From GWE2-40-63 sp050179685 (GTDB lineage: Bacteria > Bacteroidota > Bacteroidia > Bacteroidales > SZUA-534), in the NCBI GenBank assembly GCA_050179685.1, contig JBFXEW010000020.1:38820-102819 (forward strand): a DNA stretch of 64,000 nucleotides, given 5' to 3'. The notes beneath the pieces are model-generated. The model had not been told where the DNA came from, searched no databases, and saw nothing but the letters and a program-made list of their open reading frames with translations. Within the stretch, counting starts at the first letter, position 1; each line of letters begins with the position of its first letter. The position numbers and the translations under genes were made by a program. Below are positions 19,101 through 27,277 of this stretch, piece by piece.

Positions 19101-20067
19101 GTGAATCTTTATGTGGTTTCAGCAAGTGACTGGCAATGTAGTTTTTATTGTTTTCTGAAATGGGAAGCACTTTTATACCGCAAAATTCAATTTTGTCGGG
19201 ACCTTTTCCATCCCAGTTCTGGCAACTGTGGGTAATATCCGATTGGTAGCTGAGCTGGTAGTTTCCTTTCTCGAGAAATACCGGATTAACCTGAAACCGG
19301 TTCTTTTCTTCGCCTCCCGACCACATGCTTTCGGTTTTTGACAGTTCCCAAATTTTCTTGCTCTTTTGAGTAAGCGAACCAAAATCGTAAATGCCGTAAT
19401 CGTCTATTTCACCACTCGATGCAATTAAGTAGTAAGCCGGTTCGTCAACCGTAAAGTTTAATACCGTATCGGTATTGTTGCCTGGATTGTTAATTTCAAT
19501 CAATCCGGCTTGGCTGGCCAGCAGCGAATCGAAATAATGCCAGGCTTGCGGTGTGTAAGTTTGCGGCGGACAGGTGTAATCGGTGAGCTGCTTATCGTTG
19601 GGATTATAGCGGAGTAATCCTTGGCCGGTGGGCCCCACCCAATAATTACCTCTACGGTCTTGTACTATCTTAACTTCAATGTCGTAATCGCGGTTTACCA
19701 CGGAATCGAAATTAAACACGCGTTTTTCATCTTTAAATACCGACAATTGTTCGTAATGCCGCATCCATAAATGGTGCTGATTGTCGTAGTACAAATAGGC
19801 AATATCGTTAAAGGGAAGCGAGGTGCTGTCGTTTTTTTGGTGTTTAAACAGCTTGTACGAGTACCCGTTGTAACGGTACAATCCACTGCGGGTAGCAAAC
19901 CACATAAAACCGTTGGTGTCCTGGCTTATACCGGTAATAAAACCCAGGCTCCGCCCACTCTCGTTGGTGATTTGTTCAAAAACAAAATCCTGCTTCTGCC
20001 CTTTGGCTACTTGGCTTATTATCGCCAATAAACACATCCAAAGGATGAATTTAAGGTTAATCATCAA
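16183..20067 (-). CDS. Two-component-type beta-propeller sensor with SpoIIE/PP2C phosphatase output
   Basis: 1294 residues. A signal peptide (about 1-23) leads into a long periplasmic region of Reg_prop (beta-propeller) repeats, recognisable as FMWFATRSGLYRYNGYSYK, IWIGTDEGINIYN and WVATTEGLNRL. A Y_Y_Y domain follows (about 905-975, YRLEGLDDEWVLSD and PPGKYTFHVIGSN). One membrane helix is at about 982-1003, then a charged coiled coil, then a SpoIIE-type PP2C phosphatase domain (about 1070-1294) with metal-site Asp residues in SGDYYWA and AADCTGHGVPGAFMSM. The sensor half is that of hybrid two-component systems controlling glycan loci, but no HisKA, HATPase, receiver or AraC domain is present. 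It probably dephosphorylates a protein such as an anti-sigma-factor antagonist in response to a periplasmic ligand; no partner is nearby. Confidence 0.92.
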   Translation of the reverse strand: MMINLKFILWMCLLAIISQVAKGQKQDFVFEQITNESGRSLGFITGISQDTNGFMWFATRSGLYRYNGYSYKLFKHQKNDSTSLPFNDIAYLYYDNQHHLWMRHYEQLSVFKDEKRVFNFDSVVNRDYDIEVKIVQDRRGNYWVGPTGQGLLRYNPNDKQLTDYTCPPQTYTPQAWHYFDSLLASQAGLIEINNPGNNTDTVLNFTVDEPAYYLIASSGEIDDYGIYDFGSLTQKSKKIWELSKTESMWSGGEEKNRFQVNPVFLEKGNYQLSYQSDITHSCQNWDGKGPDKIEFCGIKVLPISENNKNYIASHLLKPHKDSLFIESNQIKDLLVDKQGSFWFLSNKGLEKYNYKKRKFEFFPINFEELLGTPVDKEYLRLFQDKEGIFWIGSMYGLIKYDYLWSKFVVFQNTLQKKVLTSNIIYSVFEDNQQNIWIGTDEGINIYNKEQNTLEQVKADIHNRLYNNRIIQIFEDRGENIWVATTEGLNRLIKSPFRFTDLGINSDITYPVSYDEAANIWFAIDNQIVKYSRNLTTKTEFKLPSHIFSHDDFTGEPNYFINDMVRTPDKNIWLATDNKISRYNLAGQKIDFVRETGALIVGNDSLKNSVRKLIAGKANKLYAFCPNGVYIINHSDLSYESFYPFQQQYDFIDEVDLNFFSSALSDKQGNIWVRTVKGIYRLNPTKSRLEFVFEYPDEFKDGPLSKGFMDLDANGNLWFATLPYLHQINSETLEHRSWECPYEHDWGMAHLKIGKNSIWIYSTNGLYGFDAASEEFSYYSIENGFIDNNINGIHEDEQGQVWLTTGKGLIKFDLEEEQAKNYFTATDFSRHIFLGNRPSFSSPTNELMLFTGRGFVSFYPDSINRNVPKLVVDKFTIRGKEYPLDSLIYYKNSINLKYNQNFIAFEFAVLDYTEPAANKYKYRLEGLDDEWVLSDANNRRATYSGIPPGKYTFHVIGSNNDKTWNNEGVKIQVNISPPWYKTILAYVIYALLIASGIWLFIVIRERKLIEEKRILEQKVRERTAEIEAQKEELATQNEKINEQHKNITDSIQYAKRIQSAILPPIEQIADVVDEYFVLYRPRDIVSGDYYWATRRNDTTIIVAADCTGHGVPGAFMSMLGIAFLNEIVNKEGICQPNAILDRLREQVIKQLHQTGKEGESKDGMDLSLYVIDHKTMTLRFSGAYNPLYIIRDGELKTLKANRMPIGYHIKKDSPFEMEEFELQKGDCLYNSSDGYPDQFGGEDGRKYMSKNFKELLVSIHQKPMAEQREILDKTFDKWRGTIEQIDDVIVIGVRI

Positions 20068-20255
20068 GGCTCAGTTTACATTAATTAGTGCACTAAAGAT
20101 AAGGTTTTCGCAGCACTTTTAAAAAGAAGTTTTTAGCCGGGTGCGGCTGTAATTTTTAACGGCCGGCATAATGAGGCAATTCACTAAAAAAATCTGTTCT
20201 TTTGCAGGATATTTTATTAATTTGCCAACTTTACTAATTAAACGATCCGAAACTG

Positions 20256-21716
20256 ATGATAATTGCCCACGACAAAGGAACCATACGAATTACAAAGCAG
20301 GAACTATTAAGCGAGATATTTGAAAAATGGTCGGGAACTAAAGCTGGTTCAATTAATAAATTGCCGGCTTCGGGATCAAAACGGGAGTATTACCGAATCA
20401 GCAACGATAAAACCAGTGTTATTGGGGCCATTAACGAAGACGAAGCCGAGAATAAAGCATTTATTGGTTTTACCGAGTCGTTTGCAAAGATGGGGCTTGC
20501 TGTTCCGGCCGTGTATTTTGCCGATTTAAAACAACACGTTTACCTGCTCGAAGATTTGGGTGATACCACGCTGTTTAATTTCCTGTTGGAAGTGCGCACC
20601 AATGGGAGTTTTCCGGACGAATTGCTAAAGGTTTACAAACAGGTGCTTACCGAATTGCCCCGTTTTCAGGTCGATGCAGCCCCTAATATCGACTATTCCA
20701 TTTGTTATCCGCGCGAAAGTTTCGACCGCCAGTCGATGCAATGGGACTTGAGCTATTTTAAATATTATTTTCTGAAACTGGCCGATATTCCGTTTAACGA
20801 ACAATTGCTCGAAGACGATTTCAACACCCTGATAAATTACTTATTAAGCGAGCGGAGCGATTTCTTTTTGTATCGCGATTTTCAGTCAAGAAATATCATG
20901 TTGCAAAACGATCAGGTTTATTTTATCGATTATCAGGGAGGACGCCGGGGTGCGCTGCAATACGATGTTGCCTCGCTGCTTTACGATGCCAAAGCCGATA
21001 TTCCGCAAGAGGTGCGCGAAGAATTGCTCGGTTTTTATATCGAAAACCTGAAGCATCACCTTCCGGTTGACGAGAAAACCTTTCGTGAGTATTATTACGG
21101 TTATGTGCTCATACGAATCATGCAGGCCATGGGCGCTTATGGTTTCCGCGGTTTTTATGAAAAGAAAACCCATTTTTTGCAAAGTATTCCTTATGCACTT
21201 AAGAATCTGGCCTGGATACTTCAAAACGTTGAACTTCCCATTCAACTGCCGGTGCTTACGCAGGTTTTTGAACAATTAATCAGCTCAAAAAAACTATTGA
21301 AGTTTGTTCCCAAAAAGCGTCGAAAATCAAATTTGTCGGTGTTTGTCAGTAGTTTTTCGTACAAACACGGTTTACCCGAAGACAATACCGGTCATGGAGG
21401 AGGTTATGTGTTCGATTGCCGCGCCATTCATAATCCGGGAAAGTATGAGGAATACAAAGAGCTGACCGGAAAAGACAAAGCGGTAATTGATTTTTTTGCC
21501 AAAGAAAGCGATATGCAGGAGTTTTTGAATCATGTGTTTGCACTTATCGACATGTCGGTTGAAACCTACGAGGAGCGTAACTTTACCAACCTGATGGTAA
21601 GTTTTGGTTGCACGGGAGGCCAGCATCGCTCGGTTTATTGTGCGGAACGACTGGCGGCTCATTTGCGCGAAAAGTATTCGGTGCAGGTTTCACTCTGGCA
21701 TCGGGAACAGGATTAA
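20256..21716 (+). CDS. Aminoglycoside-phosphotransferase-like sugar kinase fused to RapZ C-terminal domain
   Basis: 486 residues. The N-terminal part (about 15-340) is an APH/AmgK-like kinase: catalytic-loop motif YRDFQSRNIML (Asp208, Asn213) and metal-binding Asp225 in FIDYQGG. Cell-wall sugar kinases such as AmgK belong to this superfamily. The C-terminal part (about 350-486) matches the C-terminal domain of RapZ: SFSYKHGLPEDNTGHGGGYV, FDCRAIHNPG and GCTGGQHRSVYCAERLA (Cys452 to Ser459). In enterobacteria that domain binds glucosamine-6-phosphate and regulates GlmS. The Walker-type N-terminal domain of RapZ is missing, so this is not RapZ itself. A kinase acting on or controlled by amino-sugar phosphates is an inference; the substrate is unknown. 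Confidence 0.88.
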   Translation: MIIAHDKGTIRITKQELLSEIFEKWSGTKAGSINKLPASGSKREYYRISNDKTSVIGAINEDEAENKAFIGFTESFAKMGLAVPAVYFADLKQHVYLLEDLGDTTLFNFLLEVRTNGSFPDELLKVYKQVLTELPRFQVDAAPNIDYSICYPRESFDRQSMQWDLSYFKYYFLKLADIPFNEQLLEDDFNTLINYLLSERSDFFLYRDFQSRNIMLQNDQVYFIDYQGGRRGALQYDVASLLYDAKADIPQEVREELLGFYIENLKHHLPVDEKTFREYYYGYVLIRIMQAMGAYGFRGFYEKKTHFLQSIPYALKNLAWILQNVELPIQLPVLTQVFEQLISSKKLLKFVPKKRRKSNLSVFVSSFSYKHGLPEDNTGHGGGYVFDCRAIHNPGKYEEYKELTGKDKAVIDFFAKESDMQEFLNHVFALIDMSVETYEERNFTNLMVSFGCTGGQHRSVYCAERLAAHLREKYSVQVSLWHREQD

Positions 21717-21771
21717 GAAAAAAGTAAGACAAAATTTAGTGAACATATTTAATTATTTAGATATGTTTGGT

Positions 21772-21779
21772 TACTTTTG
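21772..21779 (+). promoter_or_regulatory. Candidate -7 box for the thioredoxin gene
   Basis: TACTTTTG fits TAnnTTTG and lies 39 bp before the ATG at 21819. A second candidate, TATGTTTG, is at 21762-21769. The best -33 match is only TTTA. Confidence 0.4.
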
Positions 21780-21818
21780 CGCCCAATTCAAATAAAATAG
21801 TAATACAAATTTAGTAGC

Positions 21819-22241
21819 ATGAATATAGTTTTTATAATTATTGGCGCGTTGGTAGTTGTGTTTTTAGGAATGATTGTGTACTCCTATTATAAAATGAAAA
21901 ATACGCCCGACGTAAAAAACAGTGAACACATTAAAGTTTTAACTCCAAAAAACATAGGTTTTCAGATGAAGCAGGGAACCATTCTTATCGACTACTGGGC
22001 TGCCTGGTGTGCTCCCTGTAAAATGATGGCTCCGGTGCTGAACGAAATTGCCGAAGAGCAAAAAGGACGTTTATCCGTAGGAAAAGTTAATGTGGAACAA
22101 TACCAGCAATTGGCCAGCAAATATAAAATTAAGAATCTGCCAACGTTGGTTCTTTTTCAGAAAGGAAAAGAAGTGCACCGCATGATTGGTTTTAAAAACA
22201 AGCGTGCACTTATGAAAGAAATTGAACCCTTTTTGAATTAA
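21819..22241 (+). CDS. Membrane-anchored thioredoxin
   Basis: 140 residues. An N-terminal transmembrane helix (about 3-23) is followed by a thioredoxin domain with the active-site motif WAAWCAPCK (Cys64, Cys67) and the cis-proline segment KNLPTLVLFQKG. CAPC replaces the classical CGPC, a frequent variant in Bacteroidota. If the first helix is an uncleaved anchor, the domain side cannot be decided from sequence; a reductive role toward envelope or cytosolic disulfides is plausible. It stands between the kinase-RapZ fusion and a transporter gene, each with its own likely promoter. Confidence 0.9.
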   Translation: MNIVFIIIGALVVVFLGMIVYSYYKMKNTPDVKNSEHIKVLTPKNIGFQMKQGTILIDYWAAWCAPCKMMAPVLNEIAEEQKGRLSVGKVNVEQYQQLASKYKIKNLPTLVLFQKGKEVHRMIGFKNKRALMKEIEPFLN

Positions 22242-22325
22242 GCGGATACATTGCTTTTCAGATCCAGGAAAAGCAGCATCTAAAAATAGTTTTTTGGCTT
22301 CGCTTTTTTTTCAGCGATTTTAATT

Positions 22326-22333
22326 TACATTTG
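22326..22333 (+). promoter_or_regulatory. Candidate -7 box for the EamA transporter gene
   Basis: TACATTTG fits TAnnTTTG and lies 29 bp before the ATG at 22363. No TTTG is found at the expected -33 distance. Confidence 0.4.
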
Positions 22334-22362
22334 ATCGAAATTGCAATTACGCTTACAAGCCT

Positions 22363-23238
22363 ATGAAAGAACATTCCAAAGCCTATTTAGCCCTTATTAT
22401 TGGTGCTGTAATGATAGCCTTTTCGCCGGTATTAATCCGCATGGCAGGGGCTCCCGGTATTGTTGCCTCGTTTTATCGTCTGGCTATTGGCACTGTGGTT
22501 TTAAGCCCGGTGTTTTTTTATCAGGTAAGTCGAAAAAAAGCTACACTGAGTTCCCGTGGTGTATTAATTGCTCTTTTGGCCGGATTAAGTTTTGCGCTCG
22601 ATATGGCTTTCTGGACAACAGGAATCATGGCAGCCAATGCTACCATTCCAACGCTGGCTGGTAATCTGGCTCCTTTATGGGTAGGCATAATGGCCATGTT
22701 TTTGTTTAAAGAACGCAATAAAAAAGGCTTTTGGCTGGGCTTGCTTTTGGCATTGGCCGGAGTATCGATGCTGGTTATTCAGGATTTGTACTACCCCAAG
22801 GGGATGTTTAAAGGCTTAATGTTTGGTTTGTTGGGAGGCATGTTTTATGCGGTTTATATTATTCTTACACAACCCGGACGCAAACTGCTTTCCACCATTT
22901 CGTTTCTTTACCTGAGTACCTTGTCGGCCGCAGTTTTTCTGGGATTGTTTTTAATGCTGATGGGGCATTCTTTTACCGGATACAGCACCCAGGCCTGGGT
23001 TTTATTCTTTATTATGGGCGTGTTGATTCAGGCAGGAGCCTGGTTCCTTATTAATTATGCCCAGGGTTATCTTCCGGCATCGCTGGTTTCGCCTACTTTG
23101 CTGGCACAACCCGTACTGGCCGGAATTTTTGCTTATTTTATGCTGGGCGAACGCCTTACCTTTTGGCAAATTGTTGGAGGAGTAATAGTTGTTTCGGGAA
23201 TCTATACCGTACATTTTTCACGCAGCCGCAAGGCATAA
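22363..23238 (+). CDS. DMT-superfamily (EamA) transporter
   Basis: 291 residues with about ten hydrophobic segments in two EamA repeats. Repeat one includes FSPVLIRMAGAPGIVASFYR and ATIPTLAGNLAPLWVGIMA; repeat two includes GGMFYAVYIILTQPG and LVSPTLLAQPVLAGIFAYFMLGE. It is an inner-membrane carrier of the drug/metabolite transporter superfamily; members export amino acids, nucleotide precursors or other metabolites. The substrate cannot be read from the sequence. The gene is alone on its strand and convergent with the TPR gene. Confidence 0.92.
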   Translation: MKEHSKAYLALIIGAVMIAFSPVLIRMAGAPGIVASFYRLAIGTVVLSPVFFYQVSRKKATLSSRGVLIALLAGLSFALDMAFWTTGIMAANATIPTLAGNLAPLWVGIMAMFLFKERNKKGFWLGLLLALAGVSMLVIQDLYYPKGMFKGLMFGLLGGMFYAVYIILTQPGRKLLSTISFLYLSTLSAAVFLGLFLMLMGHSFTGYSTQAWVLFFIMGVLIQAGAWFLINYAQGYLPASLVSPTLLAQPVLAGIFAYFMLGERLTFWQIVGGVIVVSGIYTVHFSRSRKA

Positions 23239-23300
23239 GCAAAAGATTGAAAACAAAAAGTGGAGGAATCAACGCTTTGATTGCCTCTGTATTTTAAACC

Positions 23301-25292
23301 TTACTCTTTGGTGCAGTATTTTTTAATTACCGGATACGCATCTTCCATTCCCAGTTCACCGGCTTTACTCATATCGAGACAGCCTTTTTCGTTATCCTGC
23401 AAATATATCAATGTTAATCCGCGGTTGTAATAGGCTTGTGGTAAAGTTGGCCCAACTTCAAGGGCTTTGGAATAATCGTCAATAGCACCGGTAAAATCTT
23501 TGTTCATGCATTTTACATTGCCCCGGTTGTAGTAGGCAAAACTAAATTCCGGATTCAGTTCTATGGCACGGCTTAAGTCGTTTAGTACTTCGGAATAATC
23601 GTTGAGTTGCACATTTTGGTTTCTATCGTCGTGGCGGGTGGTTGCTGTTCCTTCAAGGGTAATTACCTGCGAATAATCTTCGAGCGAGTTGATGTAGTCA
23701 ATCATCAGGTAGCGGGTGTTTGCCCGGTTAAAATAAGCCAGTTCAAAATCGGGGTCGATGCTGATGGCCGTGGAATAAGCTTTTATCGACTGATTAAAAT
23801 TTTGGATGGTGCTGTTTAACAAACCCTGATAAAAATATAGCTGGGCGTTAAACGAGCTGCGAAGTTTTTCCTGTTCGGTGGTATTTAACAAATACCGCAC
23901 GGTATCGACATTAAAAGCGGGTAGTTCGGTTGAAACGGTAAACCGGGCTCCCATGGGGTTAAGCCGGTTCAGTTCTTCCAGACTTTTCATGTAAAATGTT
24001 AGTTCGCTGTCGGCCTGTTTGTCTTCTTTTTTGGTAATCAGCAATATGGGTTTCAGTTCAATAACAATTCGTTTGTTTTGAATCTGTCCGTCGTCGAGGT
24101 TGGCCCGGTAAAAGTCAGAATCGAATTCAATCAGCTGGTTAAAATTATGCGAGGTGTCCATAAACTGGGCCAGCGTGGTATCGCTGGTCGAGTTCTTTTG
24201 GTAGGCTTCAATTTTCTTTTTGGCCGTTTCCTTATCGTCCATGGCGCCAATAACATCGCCCACCTGGTACCTTGCCGATGAACGTGCCTGATAAGCGCGG
24301 GCAAAATCAGGAAAAATTTCAATAGCCTGGCTCCAGTCCTGGATAGCGCCGTAATAATCGCCCACATCGTATTTTACACCGCCCCGGTTAAAGTAGGGTA
24401 AAATATTTCCCGGGTTTAGTTGGGCTGCCATGGTGTAATCTTCAATGGCTCCGGAGTTATCGCCAATCTCGGTTTTTAAAATGGCCCGGTTAAAATAAGT
24501 CAATGCGTTTTCAGGATCCAGTTCCAATACTTTATTGTAATCGGCCATGGTGCCATCGATATCTTTATTGTAGTATTTTATATAAGCCCGTTGAAAATAA
24601 TACAGGGTGTTGCTGTCGTCCATTTCCAATGCCCGGTTTAAATCTTCGAGTGCTTCGGGGTATTTTTCCTGTTGTGCCAGGGCCAGTGCACGGCGGGCAA
24701 AGCCATCGGGACTGTAAGGATTCAGTTTTATTCCTTCGCTAAAATCTTTTATGGCTCCCTCAAAATCTTCGAGGCTCATTTTTGCGTAACCGCGATGCAG
24801 GTAAGCATAGGGCAATTCCTTTTTAATCTTTAATGCCTGGTTGAAATCGATAATGGCTTTTTGATATTCTTTTATGAGCAGGAAGGTAAATCCACGACTT
24901 ACATAATTGTCGGGGTTGGCTAAATCGAGCTCAATGGCTTTGTCGAAGTCCTCCATGGCATCCTGATAATCCTGCATGGCAGCTTTGGTAATTCCGCGGA
25001 AACGGTATCCTTCGCTAAAATAAGGATTCAACTCAACCACCTTATTAAAATCGTTGTAGCCACCCTGGTAATCGCTTAGCGAGTATTTTGCAAAACCCCT
25101 GAAATAATAGGCTTCGAGCAAATCGGGCTTTATCTGGATAAGGGTATTAAAGCGTTGAATGGCGTTGGTGTAGTTGGCTTTCATTAAGTCGCGGTGCCCT
25201 TCAACCAGGTAATGCTGCACATTAATCTGGGCTTGCGACGACAACCAGACTAAGTTTATCAGAAGTAGAATAATTTTATATTTTGAAGCCAT
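23301..25292 (-). CDS. Secreted tetratricopeptide repeat protein
   Basis: 663 residues from the ATG at 25292, where a signal peptide (ILLLINLVWLSSQAQ) begins the product; a longer frame to 25349 has no credible N-terminus. Almost the whole chain is TPR repeats of about 34 residues, roughly ten before residue 370 and three or four after about 520, with the pattern AYYFRGFAKYSLSDYQGGYND. A non-TPR segment at about 380-510 separates the blocks. It ends with CLDMSKAGELGMEDAY, a common terminal repeat in Bacteroidota TPR proteins. Likely a periplasmic scaffold for protein-protein contacts; the partner is unknown. TAATTTTG (minus, 25314-25307) could be its -7 box. Confidence 0.88.
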   Translation of the reverse strand: MASKYKIILLLINLVWLSSQAQINVQHYLVEGHRDLMKANYTNAIQRFNTLIQIKPDLLEAYYFRGFAKYSLSDYQGGYNDFNKVVELNPYFSEGYRFRGITKAAMQDYQDAMEDFDKAIELDLANPDNYVSRGFTFLLIKEYQKAIIDFNQALKIKKELPYAYLHRGYAKMSLEDFEGAIKDFSEGIKLNPYSPDGFARRALALAQQEKYPEALEDLNRALEMDDSNTLYYFQRAYIKYYNKDIDGTMADYNKVLELDPENALTYFNRAILKTEIGDNSGAIEDYTMAAQLNPGNILPYFNRGGVKYDVGDYYGAIQDWSQAIEIFPDFARAYQARSSARYQVGDVIGAMDDKETAKKKIEAYQKNSTSDTTLAQFMDTSHNFNQLIEFDSDFYRANLDDGQIQNKRIVIELKPILLITKKEDKQADSELTFYMKSLEELNRLNPMGARFTVSTELPAFNVDTVRYLLNTTEQEKLRSSFNAQLYFYQGLLNSTIQNFNQSIKAYSTAISIDPDFELAYFNRANTRYLMIDYINSLEDYSQVITLEGTATTRHDDRNQNVQLNDYSEVLNDLSRAIELNPEFSFAYYNRGNVKCMNKDFTGAIDDYSKALEVGPTLPQAYYNRGLTLIYLQDNEKGCLDMSKAGELGMEDAYPVIKKYCTKE

Positions 25293-25402
25293 GAACTTAG
25301 GATTAACAAAATTAGAGAAACGGCTAAAATTAATGAAATTAACACACAAATGGGTTTGGCGGTTCTTTTTTTTGTGAATCTCCTTGCACAGATACCAAAT
25401 AA

Positions 25403-26119
25403 TTATTCGATGCTATCGTCTGGTTGAATTGAGGTGCGTTTCGATTCAAATTTTGTGAAAATGGGTAAAAGGTATTTATCGCCATAGGCTTTTATGGCAA
25501 AAGCAAAGAATACGCCCGATAACACATCGATGCTGTAATGTCCGCGGGATAAAAATAAGGCAGCAATAATTACCAGCACACTAAAGAGTAGAATTATCCG
25601 GTAGGTTTTATCTTTTGCCAGTATAAAATACATGTAGGCAATGCCGGTATGCCCCGAAGGATAAACGCCCAGTTCGTATTTCGAGAAGCCGTTGAACAAG
25701 CCTTCGGTTCCATCGAACATAGGCGGGTTGCCAAAGGGTGTTAATACAATAAATACCCCGCGCACCAGATGAAAAATACCACAGAGCATTAAAAAATACG
25801 GTACTTTTTTATATTCCCGCTTGTGAATCACATAGGTGCCAAAAGCAAAAACCGAAACCAGACTAAAAATATCGTACAGGTAATCAATGTCCCAATAGGG
25901 AAGGTTGTCGAGAATTAAATCGGAAAGTACGGGCAGGGTCTTTCCCTCAATCATGTAGTTGTGCAGATAAGTTTGCGACACAAAATTTAACTGAATGCCT
26001 CCAATTAAAAAGCCCAGTCCCAGATAGAACATCGGGTTTTTAATAAGAAGCAGCAATTCACTGGCTATTTCGCGGAATTTACGCGTTATTTTATTGGTCT
26101 TGCTATTAATAACTGCCAT
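25403..26119 (-). CDS. PAP2-family membrane phosphatase
   Basis: 238 residues with about six hydrophobic helices. The phosphatase motifs PSGHTGIAYMYF and SRGHYSIDVLSGVF supply the two catalytic histidines of the PAP2/lipid-phosphate phosphatase family. The first KxxxxxRP motif is not clear; a region around FNGFSKYELGVY precedes the SGH motif, so the enzyme may be a divergent (sphingomyelin-synthase-like or inositolphosphotransferase-like) member. It overlaps the upstream glycosyltransferase gene by 14 bp, so the two are translated from one message and probably act on the same lipid-linked or membrane substrate. Confidence 0.85.
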   Translation of the reverse strand: MAVINSKTNKITRKFREIASELLLLIKNPMFYLGLGFLIGGIQLNFVSQTYLHNYMIEGKTLPVLSDLILDNLPYWDIDYLYDIFSLVSVFAFGTYVIHKREYKKVPYFLMLCGIFHLVRGVFIVLTPFGNPPMFDGTEGLFNGFSKYELGVYPSGHTGIAYMYFILAKDKTYRIILLFSVLVIIAALFLSRGHYSIDVLSGVFFAFAIKAYGDKYLLPIFTKFESKRTSIQPDDSIE

Positions 26120-27014
26120 AATCGTAGGTAATTTCGTCGCGGAGTACCTCTTTTCCGGTAAACATACGGTAAGTGTGTATTTTAATGTATTTTAACATCA
26201 GGCCAATTTCCCCCTCGTTCAAAGCGCGGCGATCAGAAGTATAAAACATAGGTGATAAGATTTGATAAGAAAACTGATGGTCGCGACGGGCCCGTTTTAC
26301 ATAGTTACAATCTTCGCACACGCCCAAATCTTCGCGAAAACCGTTTATTTGCTGATGCACGGTTTTGGTGGTAATTAAACAGGCTCCGTAGGCTGCTGTA
26401 TAAACCGGACGCAAGCCAATCATAAAACCATTCAGAAACATGGCACCCAGATTCGATTTTATTGCGCCCTCGCGGATACGAATGGGACAGGTGGCTACAT
26501 CGGCCTGGTTTTTTGCCAGTTCATGCATCACTTTTTGAATAAAATCGGGTTTTAAACGGGTGTCAGCATCTAAGAATATCAGGCGTTCATAACTGGCAGC
26601 CTCAGCGCCTTTGTTGCGTGCATAAGCCGGCCCACGAGGTTTATCGAGCTTTATAAAACTAAAATTTTCAAATTTTTCTTCAAACGCCAGGGCAAGCTTT
26701 TCTGTATCATCGGTGCTATTGCTGTCAACAACAATCAACTCAAAGCGGGTAAAGGTTTGCTTGCTTAGCGAGTCCAGTAAAACTGGCAGGTATTTTTCCT
26801 CGTTATAGGCAATTACAATGATGCTGAGCAAAGGTTTGCCCCATACCTGCAAGTCGCTTTTTTGCTTGTCGTCTTTTAATAGAAAGCCGGGGATAAGTAT
26901 ATTCCTGAGCGCTGTCTGATTTCCCGAAAATTTTAATTGTTTAATTAAAGTCATGTACCCCGGTTTGATTAATTTGAGAAACGGTATAAAATTAAGAATA
27001 TTTTCCAATTCCAT
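26106..27014 (-). CDS. Family 2 glycosyltransferase
   Basis: 302 residues. The GT-A fold is evident: LSIIVIAYNEEKYLPVLLDS, the nucleotide-binding VVDSNSTDDTE, ARNKGAEAASYERLIFLDAD with the DxD metal motif, and a downstream acidic EDxxY-like block (GVCEDCNYVKRARRDH). No clear transmembrane helices are seen beyond a hydrophobic patch, so it is probably membrane-associated on the cytosolic face. It begins a two-gene operon with the PAP2 phosphatase. A role in glycolipid or surface-glycan synthesis is likely; donor and acceptor are unknown. Confidence 0.9.
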   Translation of the reverse strand: MELENILNFIPFLKLIKPGYMTLIKQLKFSGNQTALRNILIPGFLLKDDKQKSDLQVWGKPLLSIIVIAYNEEKYLPVLLDSLSKQTFTRFELIVVDSNSTDDTEKLALAFEEKFENFSFIKLDKPRGPAYARNKGAEAASYERLIFLDADTRLKPDFIQKVMHELAKNQADVATCPIRIREGAIKSNLGAMFLNGFMIGLRPVYTAAYGACLITTKTVHQQINGFREDLGVCEDCNYVKRARRDHQFSYQILSPMFYTSDRRALNEGEIGLMLKYIKIHTYRMFTGKEVLRDEITYDYGSY

Positions 27015-27094
27015 TTATACCCCGTTTATTCTTTGCTTATTTTCAATTTAACAATTTAACGTGAGTTCGATGTAAAAAAAACAAATTGAAAATC

Positions 27095-27242
27095 AATGTC
27101 GTTTAGTTAAGCAGACTTCACCCTCCGCCCGCCAAGGCGGGCACCTTTCCGCGGCGGCGGAAGGACTAGCTCTGTTCCATCGTTGCAGGTATCCCGCCGC
27201 AGCGGGGATTATAGGGGTGAATTTCTTTAACTAAACGACATT
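27095..27242. mobile_element. MITE-like element, copy 1 (16-bp perfect terminal inverted repeats)
   Basis: 148 bp bounded by AATGTCGTTTAGTTAA (27095-27110) and its exact reverse complement (27227-27242). The similarity continues inward to TTCACCC on the left and GGGTGAA on the right. The GC-rich core holds hairpins such as CCCGCC-AA-GGCGGG and CGCCGC/GCGGCG. No coding frame. A second copy in reverse orientation is at 57233-57371, sharing ends and core blocks (CTAGCTC, TATCCC, GGGGATT). Confidence 0.75.
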
Positions 27243-27277
27243 AAATTATAACTTACGAACGCAAAGCAATCAATAGC

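Noticed and set aside
16183..20067. Hybrid histidine kinase
   Set aside because: No HisKA, HATPase or receiver motifs; the C-terminal domain is clearly SpoIIE/PP2C.
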